From Planctomycetaceae bacterium (GTDB taxonomy: Bacteria; Planctomycetota; Planctomycetia; Pirellulales; Pirellulaceae): a stretch of 32,872 nt of DNA. Each line of letters opens with the position of its first letter. The stretch's first letter is position 1. The position numbers and the translations under genes were made by a program. Shown one piece after another: positions 1 to 7,861 of this stretch. Below the pieces are notes generated by a model. It saw nothing but the letters and a program-made list of their open reading frames with translations, did no database searches and was not told the DNA's origin. The stretch lies in the NCBI GenBank assembly GCA_007127095.1, contig SKZY01000098.1, positions 1-32,872 of the forward strand, read 5' to 3'.

Positions 1-177
1 ACCCAACGGCATCGGATGCAAACGGATCGACGCTTCGGGGATCGGTTCGCCCTGAAATCGAAGTTCACCCATGACCGGATGCAAGTCATCGTAAACTTCA
101 TAATCTGGCATGCCCGGCTCGCCACAGCCGATACTCAGCACCATGAACGAGCAGATCGCACAAAAGAAAAGTTTCAT
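1..177 (-). CDS. Small planctomycete lipoprotein, C-terminus cut by window edge
   Basis: This ORF is absent from the track because it runs off the left edge. Reading the minus strand from the ATG at 177 gives 59 residues beginning MKLFFCAICSFMVLSIGCGE. The N-terminus is a lipoprotein signal: a short hydrophobic stretch and a lipobox LSIGC with the acceptor Cys at residue 18. After the Cys a segment VMGELRFQGEPIPEASIRLHP resembles the start of the carboxypeptidase-regulatory/transthyretin-like beta domains common in short planctomycete lipoproteins (pattern V-G-x-V-x-x-x-G-x-P-L/I). It should be exported and lipid-anchored. The function is unknown and the rest of the gene lies outside the window. 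The lipobox is clear; the domain assignment is inference. Confidence 0.75.
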   Translation of the reverse strand, partial: MKLFFCAICSFMVLSIGCGEPGMPDYEVYDDLHPVMGELRFQGEPIPEASIRLHPMPLG

Positions 178-313
178 TCTGCCGTAACGCCTTGAAGTTT
201 GATCGACACAGACCCGAACGGGAACGGTCCAACAATCGCTTCGCGAATGCTTCCGGCACTTGCGAAGCCAGTCGATCGACGGTGAGACTCGACTGCCGTT
301 TCAGACGTCGCGG

Positions 314-319
314 ATTCTA
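314..319 (-). promoter_or_regulatory. Candidate -10 element upstream of the lipoprotein gene
   Basis: The minus strand reads TAGAAT here, about 137 bases before the lipoprotein ATG. No convincing -35 box is visible at 16-18 bases upstream. It is listed because the same type of hexamer precedes several other transcription units in this window. Confidence 0.25.
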
Positions 320-380
320 AGCAGGCGAATGTGATGAATCGGCATGGGAGATGTGAAGAATCGGTTAAATCGCTCGGGCC

Positions 381-412
381 TCCGCCAGTAGGCCTGACGG
401 CCTCCTGGCGGG
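381..412. repeat. Strong hairpin / REP-like palindrome
   Basis: CGCCAG-T-AGGCC-TGAC-GGCCT-C-CTGGCG forms an 11-bp stem with one T/C mismatch and a 4-base loop, extendable by a C-G and a T-G pair. It sits 3' of the CHAD gene. No T-run follows on either side, so it is not a textbook intrinsic terminator. It could serve as an RNA-processing or termination hairpin, or be a copy of a dispersed intergenic repeat. Confidence 0.5.
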
Positions 413-497
413 CCGATGGAAACGCCCCGGACGATCCCGGCGTGGCGCAAAGATTGGCCGACTACAGCGTAATATCGGCCTGACGGACCCCGCCGAA

Positions 498-1421
498 TCA
501 GGAGACCATCGGTGGATCGTCAAACGTCATCTTCCAGACTTTCCAGTAGCCGCCCCAGCGCACACCGAGTCTTCTCGGCTTTTCCGCAAAGAGCCGCGCG
601 GCCAGCGGACGAGCAGCGGTTAGTAATTCGCCTCGTCTGCGTGCGATCAGTCCGTCGAGCGTCTGTCGGTCATGATCGCTGATCAACCGGTCTCGGTCGC
701 TCAGCAATGTCTGATGAAACACTGCCAAATCGTGATCGTCACCCAAGGCGTCGGCCAGTTGATCGGTGGTATGACGCCATCCTTTCATCAGACTCGGCCA
801 GATTGGACGCAACCACGCGGCATGGCAGCCATGGTACTTGACCCGTTTCCGCAACTCATGAAGCTGATGATCGCTCGGGTTTCGTTCAATTTTCCGTCGT
901 GCCTTGCGACCGTCGCGATAGGTTCGCACCAACCCGTCTACAATGGCCGAATAGCCGTCATCGGTTACCTTCCAGTCGCCAGCCCGTTGGCGTGCTTTTC
1001 GCATCTTGCCGAGAAAACGGTCCAGCTTTTTGTCCACCCCGACACGATCGCTCACGATCTGTTGTCGTCGCTCAGCGAATCTTTCTCGGACTACCGCCAG
1101 TAAATCCCGATCGCTCGATTCGGACGAATGTTCGATCAGGTCGTCAATGCAATCGAGCGTCGATTGGGCGTCTCGCACAAACGACAAGTCGCGAGCGGCA
1201 TCACGAAAAAACTTGTTCTCGTCGGCGTAGGCGTCGAAGTGGGGCCGTACGAGACGAAAAAGACCACGCAATTTTTTACAGCGTTTTCGCACCTGGTGGA
1301 TGGTCTGATGCCGATCGAGTTCGCCATCCAAGATTTCGTTGATCGAGCGGTCGATCTGTTCGATGGCGGTAGCGCGAAAACCGCCTTGGACCGACTTCCG
1401 TTTGCGAATTCGATATGCCAT
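498..1421 (-). CDS. CHAD domain-containing protein
   Basis: This protein of about 307 residues belongs to the CHAD family (conserved histidine alpha-helical domain), known in other bacteria to bind inorganic polyphosphate. It is almost entirely helical and rich in Arg, Lys and His. Two CHAD-type signatures are visible: HQTIHQVRKRCKKLRGLF near residue 38, and DHQLHELRKRVKYHG near residue 200 followed by LADALGDDHDLAVFH. These match the two four-helix halves of the fold. There is no signal peptide, so it is probably cytoplasmic. The track starts at a GTG (1463), but I chose the ATG at 1421 because the extra 14 residues do not look like part of the domain. No CYTH domain is fused and no polyphosphate kinase is nearby, so the partner is unknown. 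Confidence 0.85.
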   Translation of the reverse strand: MAYRIRKRKSVQGGFRATAIEQIDRSINEILDGELDRHQTIHQVRKRCKKLRGLFRLVRPHFDAYADENKFFRDAARDLSFVRDAQSTLDCIDDLIEHSSESSDRDLLAVVRERFAERRQQIVSDRVGVDKKLDRFLGKMRKARQRAGDWKVTDDGYSAIVDGLVRTYRDGRKARRKIERNPSDHQLHELRKRVKYHGCHAAWLRPIWPSLMKGWRHTTDQLADALGDDHDLAVFHQTLLSDRDRLISDHDRQTLDGLIARRRGELLTAARPLAARLFAEKPRRLGVRWGGYWKVWKMTFDDPPMVS

Positions 1422-1523
1422 TAGGGGCTCGCTTGAGTGAATCAAATCTGTAGCGTGCAGCACGGGTCGACCTCACCGATCGCAGTCACCGGTTAAATTG
1501 CTCAGGCGCACCCCGCCAATGGG

Positions 1524-2456
1524 TCAATTAGACGAAGTTTCCCGAGCGCCGGAATAGATACTCATCACGGTCACTGTGACCAAAATCAGTACCATGCCGA
1601 GAATCTGTTGGATGACCAAGCTTTCACCTAAAATGACGACGCCGAATAGCGATGCGGTGACCGGCTCGACCATTGCCACAATCGACGCGACAGCCGGCGC
1701 AGTGTGGTTTAGCCCGACGATATAGAAAAAAAACGACAATCCGGCACCCAGCACGCCCAGAACCACGAACAGCGGCCAACTCGGCGTCTTCAGCACTGCT
1801 GCGGTCTGCTCGGCATCGCCCAACCAAAACAGTATACTCGAGAGGACCGCGAAAGCCACGACAAGAATCGCTTGTGGGCTGCCGTGCGGCGCCGCATACT
1901 TGAAGCCGAATATGAATACCGCATAGGAAAGCCCGGACAGTAACCCGGCGCCGGCTGCGAGTGGCGTAACGTCGCCCTCTCCGATTTCGTAGATACCGGT
2001 CAGTAATGCGATACCCAACATCACCATCGCGATCGCAACCCACTTGAGCGGGGTGGGCTTTTCGAGCTTAAACGTGAAGGAGACGAGATAGACGCACACC
2101 GGTGCGCAGTACATTAAGGTCGCGGCGACCGCGACGCTGCCCTCCGCGATGCTTACGAAATAGAAAGTGAAATTGCCCGCTACACCAAGGCCGGCCAGCA
2201 CCGACCAGAACCACAATCGATGATTCGCCAGTCCGCTACCGCTCGGCTGCAACATAAGCCAGACGAGAACGAACAACAGCCCGATCGCACCTCGGTAGAA
2301 CGACACCACAACCGGGTCCCAGGATTGGGCCATCAGAACGCCGCCGATTCCGCCGGAAAGTCCCCAGCACAATGCGGCGAATAACACGAACGCCGTACTC
2401 AGACTGACGAGACTGCCTGGCGAACCGTTCGTCTTGGCTGGCGAGTCTCGTACCAT
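1524..2456 (-). CDS. EamA/DMT-family inner-membrane transporter
   Basis: The 310-residue protein is strongly hydrophobic with about ten membrane helices. Two repeated EamA units are visible, roughly residues 18-155 and 165-300. The first carries the family-like FAALCWGLSGGIGGVLM; the second ends near GFIVG-type helices and the closing segment LVIQQILGMVLILVTVTVMS. Members of the drug/metabolite transporter superfamily exchange small metabolites or amino acids across the inner membrane; the substrate here cannot be read from sequence. The start is supported by AAAGGA 8 bases before the ATG. It lies on the same strand as the methyltransferase gene, 166 bases downstream of it, and 102 bases before the CHAD start, so loose co-transcription is possible. 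Confidence 0.9.
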   Translation of the reverse strand: MVRDSPAKTNGSPGSLVSLSTAFVLFAALCWGLSGGIGGVLMAQSWDPVVVSFYRGAIGLLFVLVWLMLQPSGSGLANHRLWFWSVLAGLGVAGNFTFYFVSIAEGSVAVAATLMYCAPVCVYLVSFTFKLEKPTPLKWVAIAMVMLGIALLTGIYEIGEGDVTPLAAGAGLLSGLSYAVFIFGFKYAAPHGSPQAILVVAFAVLSSILFWLGDAEQTAAVLKTPSWPLFVVLGVLGAGLSFFFYIVGLNHTAPAVASIVAMVEPVTASLFGVVILGESLVIQQILGMVLILVTVTVMSIYSGARETSSN

Positions 2457-2504
2457 TCTAAAAATCCTTTGCGATCGAGATGCCGCTGTTCAAGCGGGCT
2501 GCAA

Positions 2505-2510
2505 ATCATA
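2505..2510 (-). promoter_or_regulatory. Candidate -10 element for the EamA gene
   Basis: The minus strand reads TATGAT about 50 bases upstream of the EamA ATG. A poor -35 candidate (TTTAAG) lies 17 bases further upstream. This is a weak call. Confidence 0.25.
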
Positions 2511-2622
2511 CTCAGGGTGAGTCCGAACTTAAAAAAGTTATGCTGCGCGACGCTAGGCATCACGCCGACGTAAGCGGCCCCTCGGCCCTCGCATCCGGGA
2601 CGAGCCTTTGACACCACTCCGG

Positions 2623-4035
2623 CTAGCGATGCGGCTTCGCAATCGCGGCATAGACGCCGTTGGTCGTGCGACCGATCAGCAGCGATACTTCGGCGGCCAC
2701 AACCGCGGCGATTTTTGGGGCGCCCCGGTCTGGTCCGGCTGGCCGGGGGCGACGCTTCACCGACCGGAGTCTTTTCAACCACTTCCCCGGGTCCTGGTCG
2801 ACTCCCCGCACCTTGACGCTGGTCAGTTCGAGTGATCGTTCGTCGATGGCTCGCCGGACCCGCTTGAAATCGCAGGGGCCAAACCAGACGACTTCAAAAC
2901 ATTGCAACAGATCGATGTTTTTGGGCCTGCTGTCCGACCCCAGAAAGCCGGCCGGGCCGCCGAGTGCGGCTAATCCACGGGCACTCGCCAATGCCGCCGT
3001 CAGTCCCGCCGCGCGGACGGCCGGGTCGACGTCGCAGACCACCCCCGGCGGCGAATCGAGTACCGGTAAGCTGGCATCGATCTCGTCGAGGCGGGCCACG
3101 TCCCCGGCGTCGATCGCGAAGCTCTGTGCCGCGGCGGAACGAAACAGTCGGATCGCCGAACGCCCACCAACAGGAACACCGGCGATCGCGAGCGTGTCGC
3201 CACCGAGCAGAGCTTGTTCGCGGACCGACCCGTCGAGGCTGATCCATTGGCGATGCCGCTGGCGGCAAAGGCGTTGCCCCAGTTCGTCCTCATCAAGCTT
3301 TGCCGCAGGCGCTAACTTGACGATCGCTGCGGCGCTTCGATCGAGCAACCGGGAGACCTGTTCGAGCGACGGTAAATAGTCACTCGGCCGGACCACACGT
3401 GGCGACCCGCGTTGCCCGCTTTCGTGCCGGGTGACCGATTTCGCCGGGGGGCGGCGATCGGGATCGACGTGAAGCGCTACGTCGGGCGGCAGCGGGTAAT
3501 CGGTTACGTCGGCATTCACCGCCACCGCAGTCGACCAGGCCATCCGCCGGGATCGATCACCGGCAGCGGAGTCTCGAGCTGCAATGTCCGCGTCGAGCGT
3601 CAGGTTGGCGGCCGCCATCGCCGTCATCAGCGGCGAGCGATCGATCGTCAACACCGGTCCGCGACGGGCGAGTTCCAGAGCATCACCTCCGACACCGCCG
3701 CAAAGATCGAAAACGGCAGCCGACCCCAGCAGCGACGCCTTGTAGCGGGCGACGACCCGATCGCTCGCCTGCTGCAGCGCCCGGGCCGTCACCATCCAAA
3801 CCCCAGCACCCCACTTATCGATCGCGCGTGATTGCTGTTCCGCGATCTCGGTCACCCAAGCGGCGGATTCGCGACCGACCCGTTGACGAAGTTTGGCGAC
3901 GACCGCCGGGGTGACGGGGGAGAGCGACGTGTCGGCGATCAGGGCGGATAAACCAAGCAATTCGCTGGCGGTGGGGGCAGGGCGGACCGCTGTGGCAGAG
4001 GGCTCAACCGGATGATCAGGAGAGGCGGCGGGCAA
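2623..4035 (-). CDS. Class I SAM-dependent methyltransferase with THUMP-like C-terminal domain
   Basis: The 470-residue protein has an N-terminal helical segment, then a Rossmann-type methyltransferase motif I, FDLCGGVGGDALELA, at about residues 109-123, followed by an acidic TIDRS loop that should contact S-adenosylmethionine. Later DPDRRPPAKS resembles the DP-x-RR motif seen in this family. The C-terminus (about 375-470), with SKNIDLLQ-like and VKVRGVDQDPGKWLKRL stretches, resembles the THUMP-like domain of uncharacterised RNA-methyltransferase-related proteins. RNA modification is therefore an inference. The first usable start is a TTG at 4035; no ATG exists in the N-terminal part, and the frame stays open upstream without another start codon, so the N-terminus is uncertain. 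It is divergent from the small basic protein gene. Confidence 0.75.
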   Translation of the reverse strand: MPAASPDHPVEPSATAVRPAPTASELLGLSALIADTSLSPVTPAVVAKLRQRVGRESAAWVTEIAEQQSRAIDKWGAGVWMVTARALQQASDRVVARYKASLLGSAAVFDLCGGVGGDALELARRGPVLTIDRSPLMTAMAAANLTLDADIAARDSAAGDRSRRMAWSTAVAVNADVTDYPLPPDVALHVDPDRRPPAKSVTRHESGQRGSPRVVRPSDYLPSLEQVSRLLDRSAAAIVKLAPAAKLDEDELGQRLCRQRHRQWISLDGSVREQALLGGDTLAIAGVPVGGRSAIRLFRSAAAQSFAIDAGDVARLDEIDASLPVLDSPPGVVCDVDPAVRAAGLTAALASARGLAALGGPAGFLGSDSRPKNIDLLQCFEVVWFGPCDFKRVRRAIDERSLELTSVKVRGVDQDPGKWLKRLRSVKRRPRPAGPDRGAPKIAAVVAAEVSLLIGRTTNGVYAAIAKPHR

Positions 4036-4154
4036 CGCAGGGCTCGGTAAATCGTTCGAATCACGTTCCGCCGCTGAGGCGATTCGAGCGTGGTGGACGG
4101 CAGTCGCGGCGAAACGGGTGAAAAACGTGGGCGGTAGGTTAACAAACCCGTTGC

Positions 4155-4160
4155 TAGAAT
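4155..4160 (+). promoter_or_regulatory. Candidate -10 element for the small basic protein gene
   Basis: TAGAAT occurs about 112 bases before the ATG, in the divergent gap between the methyltransferase and the small basic protein. No good -35 is seen. Confidence 0.25.
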
Positions 4161-4271
4161 TCTCGACAACGCCTATCCTGGCCCGCTCAAAACCATTTTG
4201 TCACACCCGGATCGAGCGCACACCCGGTAGAAAGTCGGGTGCCGAGCGATCCCGCCGGAGCGAACTTAACC

Positions 4272-4496
4272 ATGACCATGGATCGAAGCCTCAAGGTGCA
4301 AGCCGGGGCAATCAAGTCGCGGAACGTGCTGACCCGCGCCGAGCGGATCACCCGTTTGCAGGAACTCAACCGCTGGGACGACGAGATGTCGGTCGTCGGC
4401 ATGCCCAAGGTTCGCGTCATCAAGGTTTCCCTGAAGAAGAAAAAGAAGGTCAAGAAGGAAGAAACCGACGACAAGAAGGGCAAGAAGAAGAAGTAG
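4272..4496 (+). CDS. PVC-superphylum small basic protein with poly-lysine tail
   Basis: The 74-residue product begins MTMDRSLKVQAGAIKSRNVL and continues TRAERITRLQELNRWDDEMS, then VVGMPKVRVIKV. This matches my memory of the small basic protein family shared by planctomycetes, verrucomicrobia and chlamydiae (I believe TIGR04137), in which the SRNVLTRAERI block is the signature. The function is not established; strong basicity and wide conservation suggest RNA or ribosome association, which is inference. The C-terminal 25 residues are nearly all Lys with a short acidic break (EETDD). I chose the ATG at 4272 over 4239 because the conserved family start is MT-x-DRSLK; GGAG lies 12 bases upstream. 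The gene is monocistronic and ends at a strong intrinsic terminator. Confidence 0.85.
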   Translation: MTMDRSLKVQAGAIKSRNVLTRAERITRLQELNRWDDEMSVVGMPKVRVIKVSLKKKKKVKKEETDDKKGKKKK

Positions 4497-4574
4497 GCCC
4501 GGCAACGGCCTGCCGACACGGCGGTCAACTTTCGTTCGATCCGCCGTCGGGGCTTCACTTCGATTGCAAAACGC

Positions 4575-4609
4575 ACGGGACGAGGAACTTCGGTTCTCCG
4601 TCCCGTTTT
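4575..4609 (+). terminator. Intrinsic terminator with UUCG tetraloop
   Basis: ACGGGACG pairs with CGTCCCGT. The stem then has an A/C mismatch, a G-U pair and GAAC/GTTC closed by a C(UUCG)G tetraloop. The downstream arm runs directly into TTTT. It lies about 80 bases after the small basic protein stop and is the clearest terminator in the window. Confidence 0.85.
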
Positions 4610-4668
4610 CGTATCGGCATTCGCGACGCAGCCGTCAACGGGCTCTGAGCATCCCTTAAGCCGAGCCG

Positions 4669-4710
4669 AGCGAGCCTTGGTGTCTCGCTGTGGCTCGCTT
4701 CGCTGTGGCT
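4669..4710. repeat. Inverted repeat plus overlapping 11-bp direct repeat
   Basis: AGCGAGCC (4669-4676) and GGCTCGCT (4692-4699) form a perfect 8-bp stem. TCGCTGTGGCT occurs at 4685-4695 and again at 4700-4710. Its role is unknown; it may be a degraded dispersed repeat. Confidence 0.45.
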
Positions 4711-4846
4711 TGTCTCGGGGGAATCGGTTACCATCAGGGTAATTGAGGACCTGGATGTTGGGTCCTGGATGTAGGGTCATCGAGCGCCGGCATTCTTTGC
4801 TGTGACGCTGCTGTTGATCGATCGCTAACCCGCCGTCTGAAAAGCC

Positions 4847-7804
4847 ATGCGAGTTTCGCCGCTGCGATTTCCCGCGATGTTCGTTGTTGCCCTTGTCGTA
4901 GGGACGGGGGTGGCAGGCACGCACCTCCGGGCCGAAGAGAGTGCTGGCGATGTTGCGGTTCATTTTTTTGAACAGCGAATTCGGCCGGTTTTGATCGAGC
5001 ACTGTTACCCTTGCCACTCGGACGAAACCGAGCAGGCTGGCGGTTTGGCACTCGACCGTCGGAGTGGTTGGCAGACGGGAGGCGATTCGGGGCCAGCGAT
5101 CGTTCCCGGTGACATTGAAGCGAGCCGTCTGTTTCGTGTCATCGCCTACACCGATGCCGAATTGGAGATGCCGCCCGATGGCAAGTTGCCCGCAGCGGTG
5201 GTCGCCGACTTTGAAAAGTGGATTCGCGACGGCGCGGTCGATCCGAGGGTGGCATCCGATGAACCCGAAACTCCGAAAAAGCCGACGGAGATCGATTGGG
5301 AAACCGCGCGCGAACACTGGGCTTACCGACCGCTGGCACCGATTGATCCACCATCCGTACCGCCGACCACGACTCGAGCATCCGAGCAGCAGTTCGGCCC
5401 GATCGACCGATTCATCTTGGCGAAGCTTGCCGAAAAGGGCTTTTCGCCGAGTCATCCCGCGGCCGATTCGGTGCTGCTACGACGGTTGGCGATCGACTTG
5501 ACCGGCTTGCCGCCGAGCCCCGACCTGGTCGCCGAATTTTCAGGCGCGGCAGGTGACCCGTCCGTTTACGAACGGATCGTCGACCGGTTGATCGCTTCCC
5601 CCGACTTCGCTGAGCGATTCGCGCGACATTGGTTGGACGTCGCCCGATATGCCGAATCGGTTACTCTGCGAGGTTTGGTGCAACCACAGGCCTGGCGATA
5701 TCGCGATTACGTCATCGATGCCCTACACCGCGACCGATCTTGGCGCGACGTTTTGCGTGAGCAGATCGCTGGTGACCTGATCGAATACGACGCGATCGAG
5801 GATCGCCAGTTGGCCAGCATCGCCGTGACATTTCTCTGCATGGGCAATTCGAACCTCGAGAATCAGCAGAAAACGGGGTTGGAGATGGACTTTATCGATG
5901 AACAGCTCGACACGCTGGGGCGAGCGATGTTGGGGCAAACGATCGGTTGCGCCCGTTGCCACGATCACAAGTTCGATCCGATACCGACCAGCGATTATTA
6001 CGCGATGGCCGGAGTGTTGCATGGCTGGGAGGGGATCGAACACGCCAACGTGTCACGCTGGATCGACAAACCACTCCCCTTGGCCCCGGATGACCAAGCC
6101 CATTTCGATCGGTTGCAGAGTGACCTCGATGCGGTAAATGACAAACTGCAGCAGATAAAGCGTCAGCTTGACGGTTCGGGCGCGGCAGATTCTGTAATCG
6201 CCTTATCATCGCTAGCCGGAATCGTCGTCGATGACGCAGAGGCTCGAAAAGTCGGCCAATGGAAAGAATCGGTCCACACCAAACCGTTTGTCGCGGCGGG
6301 ATACATCCACGACGAGAACTCGGGTCAGGGCGAAAAATCGCTGACCTTCGAACCGTCGGAACTGCCACCGGGACGTTACGACGTGCGGATCTCCTACTGC
6401 GCTTCGGCCAATCGGGCCTCACAGGTGCCGGTGACTGTGTTTAGCGCCGATGGCGAAACGACGGTGACGATTAATCAACGGACGCGACCGCCGATCGATG
6501 GCGTCTGGGAATCGCTCGGCACGTTTCGTTTCGAGCCGCGTGGGCAGGCGTTTGTGATGATCAGCAATGAGGGAACCGATGGGCACGTGATCGGCGATGC
6601 CATCCAATTTCTGCCGCTGGCCGACGCCGAGACCGCGGACGTGACTCAGGGAACCGATCCGGATGACGAGGCCGATTCAGAGGGCGACCAGCTGCGCCGT
6701 TTACAAGCTGACCAAAAGCGGCTGACCGCAAGGCAGTCGGCGCTTCGTCGACAACTCGGCGAGCGGCCGCTGGCGATGGGACTGCGACCGCGTCCCGAGG
6801 CGGGCGATTTGCCGATTCACATCCGGGGCAGCATTCATAATTTGGGGCCGGTTGCCCCGCGCGGCGTGTTGCGAGTGATCGCTGGTGATGACGCATCCCT
6901 TCCGATCGACGAACGTTCTCGCGGACGTCTCGAAATGGCCGACTGGATCGCCGACGATGCCAATCCGTTGACGGCGCGGGTGCTGGTCAATCGGGTCTGG
7001 TTGTGGGTTATGGGTGAAGGTTTGGTGAGAACGCCCGACAATTTTGGCACGACCGGCCAGGCCCCCACGCATCCTGAGTTGCTCGATTGGTTGACCGATC
7101 GGTTCATCCGCGAGAACTGGTCAATTAAGCGATTGGTCAAACGGATCGTGATGTCGTCGACCTATCGTCAAACATCGCGAGTCGCCTTGGCGGACGATGC
7201 CAGGCAGGCCACCGACCCCGACAATCGACTTTGGTGGCGGAGCGACCGAAAGCCGTTATCGGCCGAGGCGCTACGCGACAGCGTATTGGAGATCAGTGGC
7301 CAGCTTGACCGTGGCGGCCCCGGATCGCGGATTCGACCGGGCACCTCTGCCGATTACGGATATCAGCACGACGAGTTGCTGCGCAGCATCTACCTGCCGG
7401 TATTTCGCAATGCGATCCCCGAAGTGTTGGAAACGTTCAACTACACCGATACCAGTTTTGTCACCGGTCGACGGCAACGCGGGATCGTCGCCCAACAGGC
7501 GTTAGCGATCCTCAATCACCCCTGGTTTGCCGAGCGAGCCGCGGCAGCCGCCGAACGGAATTGGTTGCAGATCGACGGCGATGTCGGCGACCGAATCATC
7601 CACGCTTTTGTCCAGACGCTGTCGCGACGACCGGACTCGGCCGAACTGACAGCGGCGACCGATTATTTCCACGACTGCCTGGCAGCTGATGCGCGGTGGA
7701 GCGCGAGTCGATCGACGAACGAAGATTCGCCGGCGACCCGTATGGCACTGGCTCAAGTCTACCTGGGACTGTTCGCCACGGCTGAGTTTCGTCAACTCGA
7801 CTGA
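4847..7804 (+). CDS. Exported DUF1549/DUF1553 cytochrome-type protein with golvesin-like insert
   Basis: The 985-residue protein has a signal peptide (cleavage near THLRAEE, about residue 30). A PSCyt1-type cytochrome c domain follows, with heme motif CYPCH at 53-57 and a likely axial Met in MPP at 108. DUF1549/PSCyt2 spans about 185-400 and starts with IDRFILAKLAEKGFSP; it carries a second heme motif, CARCH, at 368-372. A coiled-coil segment (about 415-442), a beta-rich golvesin/Xly-like domain (about 456-592, with YDVRISY and GTFRF) and a second coiled coil (about 612-638) come next. DUF1553 (about 692-950) has the typical NPLTARVLVNRVW and STYRQTSR. This planctomycete architecture is linked by inference to periplasmic degradation of complex glycans. 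The DUF1501 gene follows after 57 bases, the usual partner arrangement. Confidence 0.92.
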   Translation: MRVSPLRFPAMFVVALVVGTGVAGTHLRAEESAGDVAVHFFEQRIRPVLIEHCYPCHSDETEQAGGLALDRRSGWQTGGDSGPAIVPGDIEASRLFRVIAYTDAELEMPPDGKLPAAVVADFEKWIRDGAVDPRVASDEPETPKKPTEIDWETAREHWAYRPLAPIDPPSVPPTTTRASEQQFGPIDRFILAKLAEKGFSPSHPAADSVLLRRLAIDLTGLPPSPDLVAEFSGAAGDPSVYERIVDRLIASPDFAERFARHWLDVARYAESVTLRGLVQPQAWRYRDYVIDALHRDRSWRDVLREQIAGDLIEYDAIEDRQLASIAVTFLCMGNSNLENQQKTGLEMDFIDEQLDTLGRAMLGQTIGCARCHDHKFDPIPTSDYYAMAGVLHGWEGIEHANVSRWIDKPLPLAPDDQAHFDRLQSDLDAVNDKLQQIKRQLDGSGAADSVIALSSLAGIVVDDAEARKVGQWKESVHTKPFVAAGYIHDENSGQGEKSLTFEPSELPPGRYDVRISYCASANRASQVPVTVFSADGETTVTINQRTRPPIDGVWESLGTFRFEPRGQAFVMISNEGTDGHVIGDAIQFLPLADAETADVTQGTDPDDEADSEGDQLRRLQADQKRLTARQSALRRQLGERPLAMGLRPRPEAGDLPIHIRGSIHNLGPVAPRGVLRVIAGDDASLPIDERSRGRLEMADWIADDANPLTARVLVNRVWLWVMGEGLVRTPDNFGTTGQAPTHPELLDWLTDRFIRENWSIKRLVKRIVMSSTYRQTSRVALADDARQATDPDNRLWWRSDRKPLSAEALRDSVLEISGQLDRGGPGSRIRPGTSADYGYQHDELLRSIYLPVFRNAIPEVLETFNYTDTSFVTGRRQRGIVAQQALAILNHPWFAERAAAAAERNWLQIDGDVGDRIIHAFVQTLSRRPDSAELTAATDYFHDCLAADARWSASRSTNEDSPATRMALAQVYLGLFATAEFRQLD

Positions 7805-7861
7805 TGGCCTCTGGCGGCGGCTGCGTCCACGTCCGATTCATTTTTTTTAAGGGAACTCACG

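Larger units (their letters stand above)
178..497. other. Intergenic region, 320 bases without a gene
   Basis: No ORF with credible coding character is visible on either strand. It separates the CHAD gene from the lipoprotein gene, both on the minus strand. It holds the TAGAAT element and a strong hairpin at 381-412. The 10-mer GGCCTGACGG occurs twice, at 391-400 inside the hairpin and at 477-486. Confidence 0.6.
4497..4846. other. Intergenic region, 350 bases without a gene
   Basis: It lies between the small basic protein and the DUF1549 gene. It holds the UUCG terminator. It also has an 8-bp inverted repeat AGCGAGCC/GGCTCGCT (4669-4699, 15-base loop), an 11-bp direct repeat TCGCTGTGGCT (4685 and 4700), and a tandem near-repeat CCTGGATGTTGGGT/CCTGGATGTAGGGT near 4748-4776. 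No ORF is credible. Confidence 0.6.

Noticed and set aside
2399-2782. 127-residue minus-strand ORF bridging EamA and methyltransferase genes
   Set aside because: It overlaps the ends of both well-supported genes in another frame, is rich in Arg, Ser and Ala, and shows no domain.
4056-4065. GTTCGAATC, a tRNA T-loop-like string
   Set aside because: The flanking bases cannot form a T-stem and no acceptor or anticodon arms are present.
4187-5455. 422-residue minus-strand ORF over the small basic protein and the DUF1549 gene
   Set aside because: It runs antisense to two genes with clear family motifs and to the UUCG terminator; its sequence is Arg-rich with no recognisable domain.
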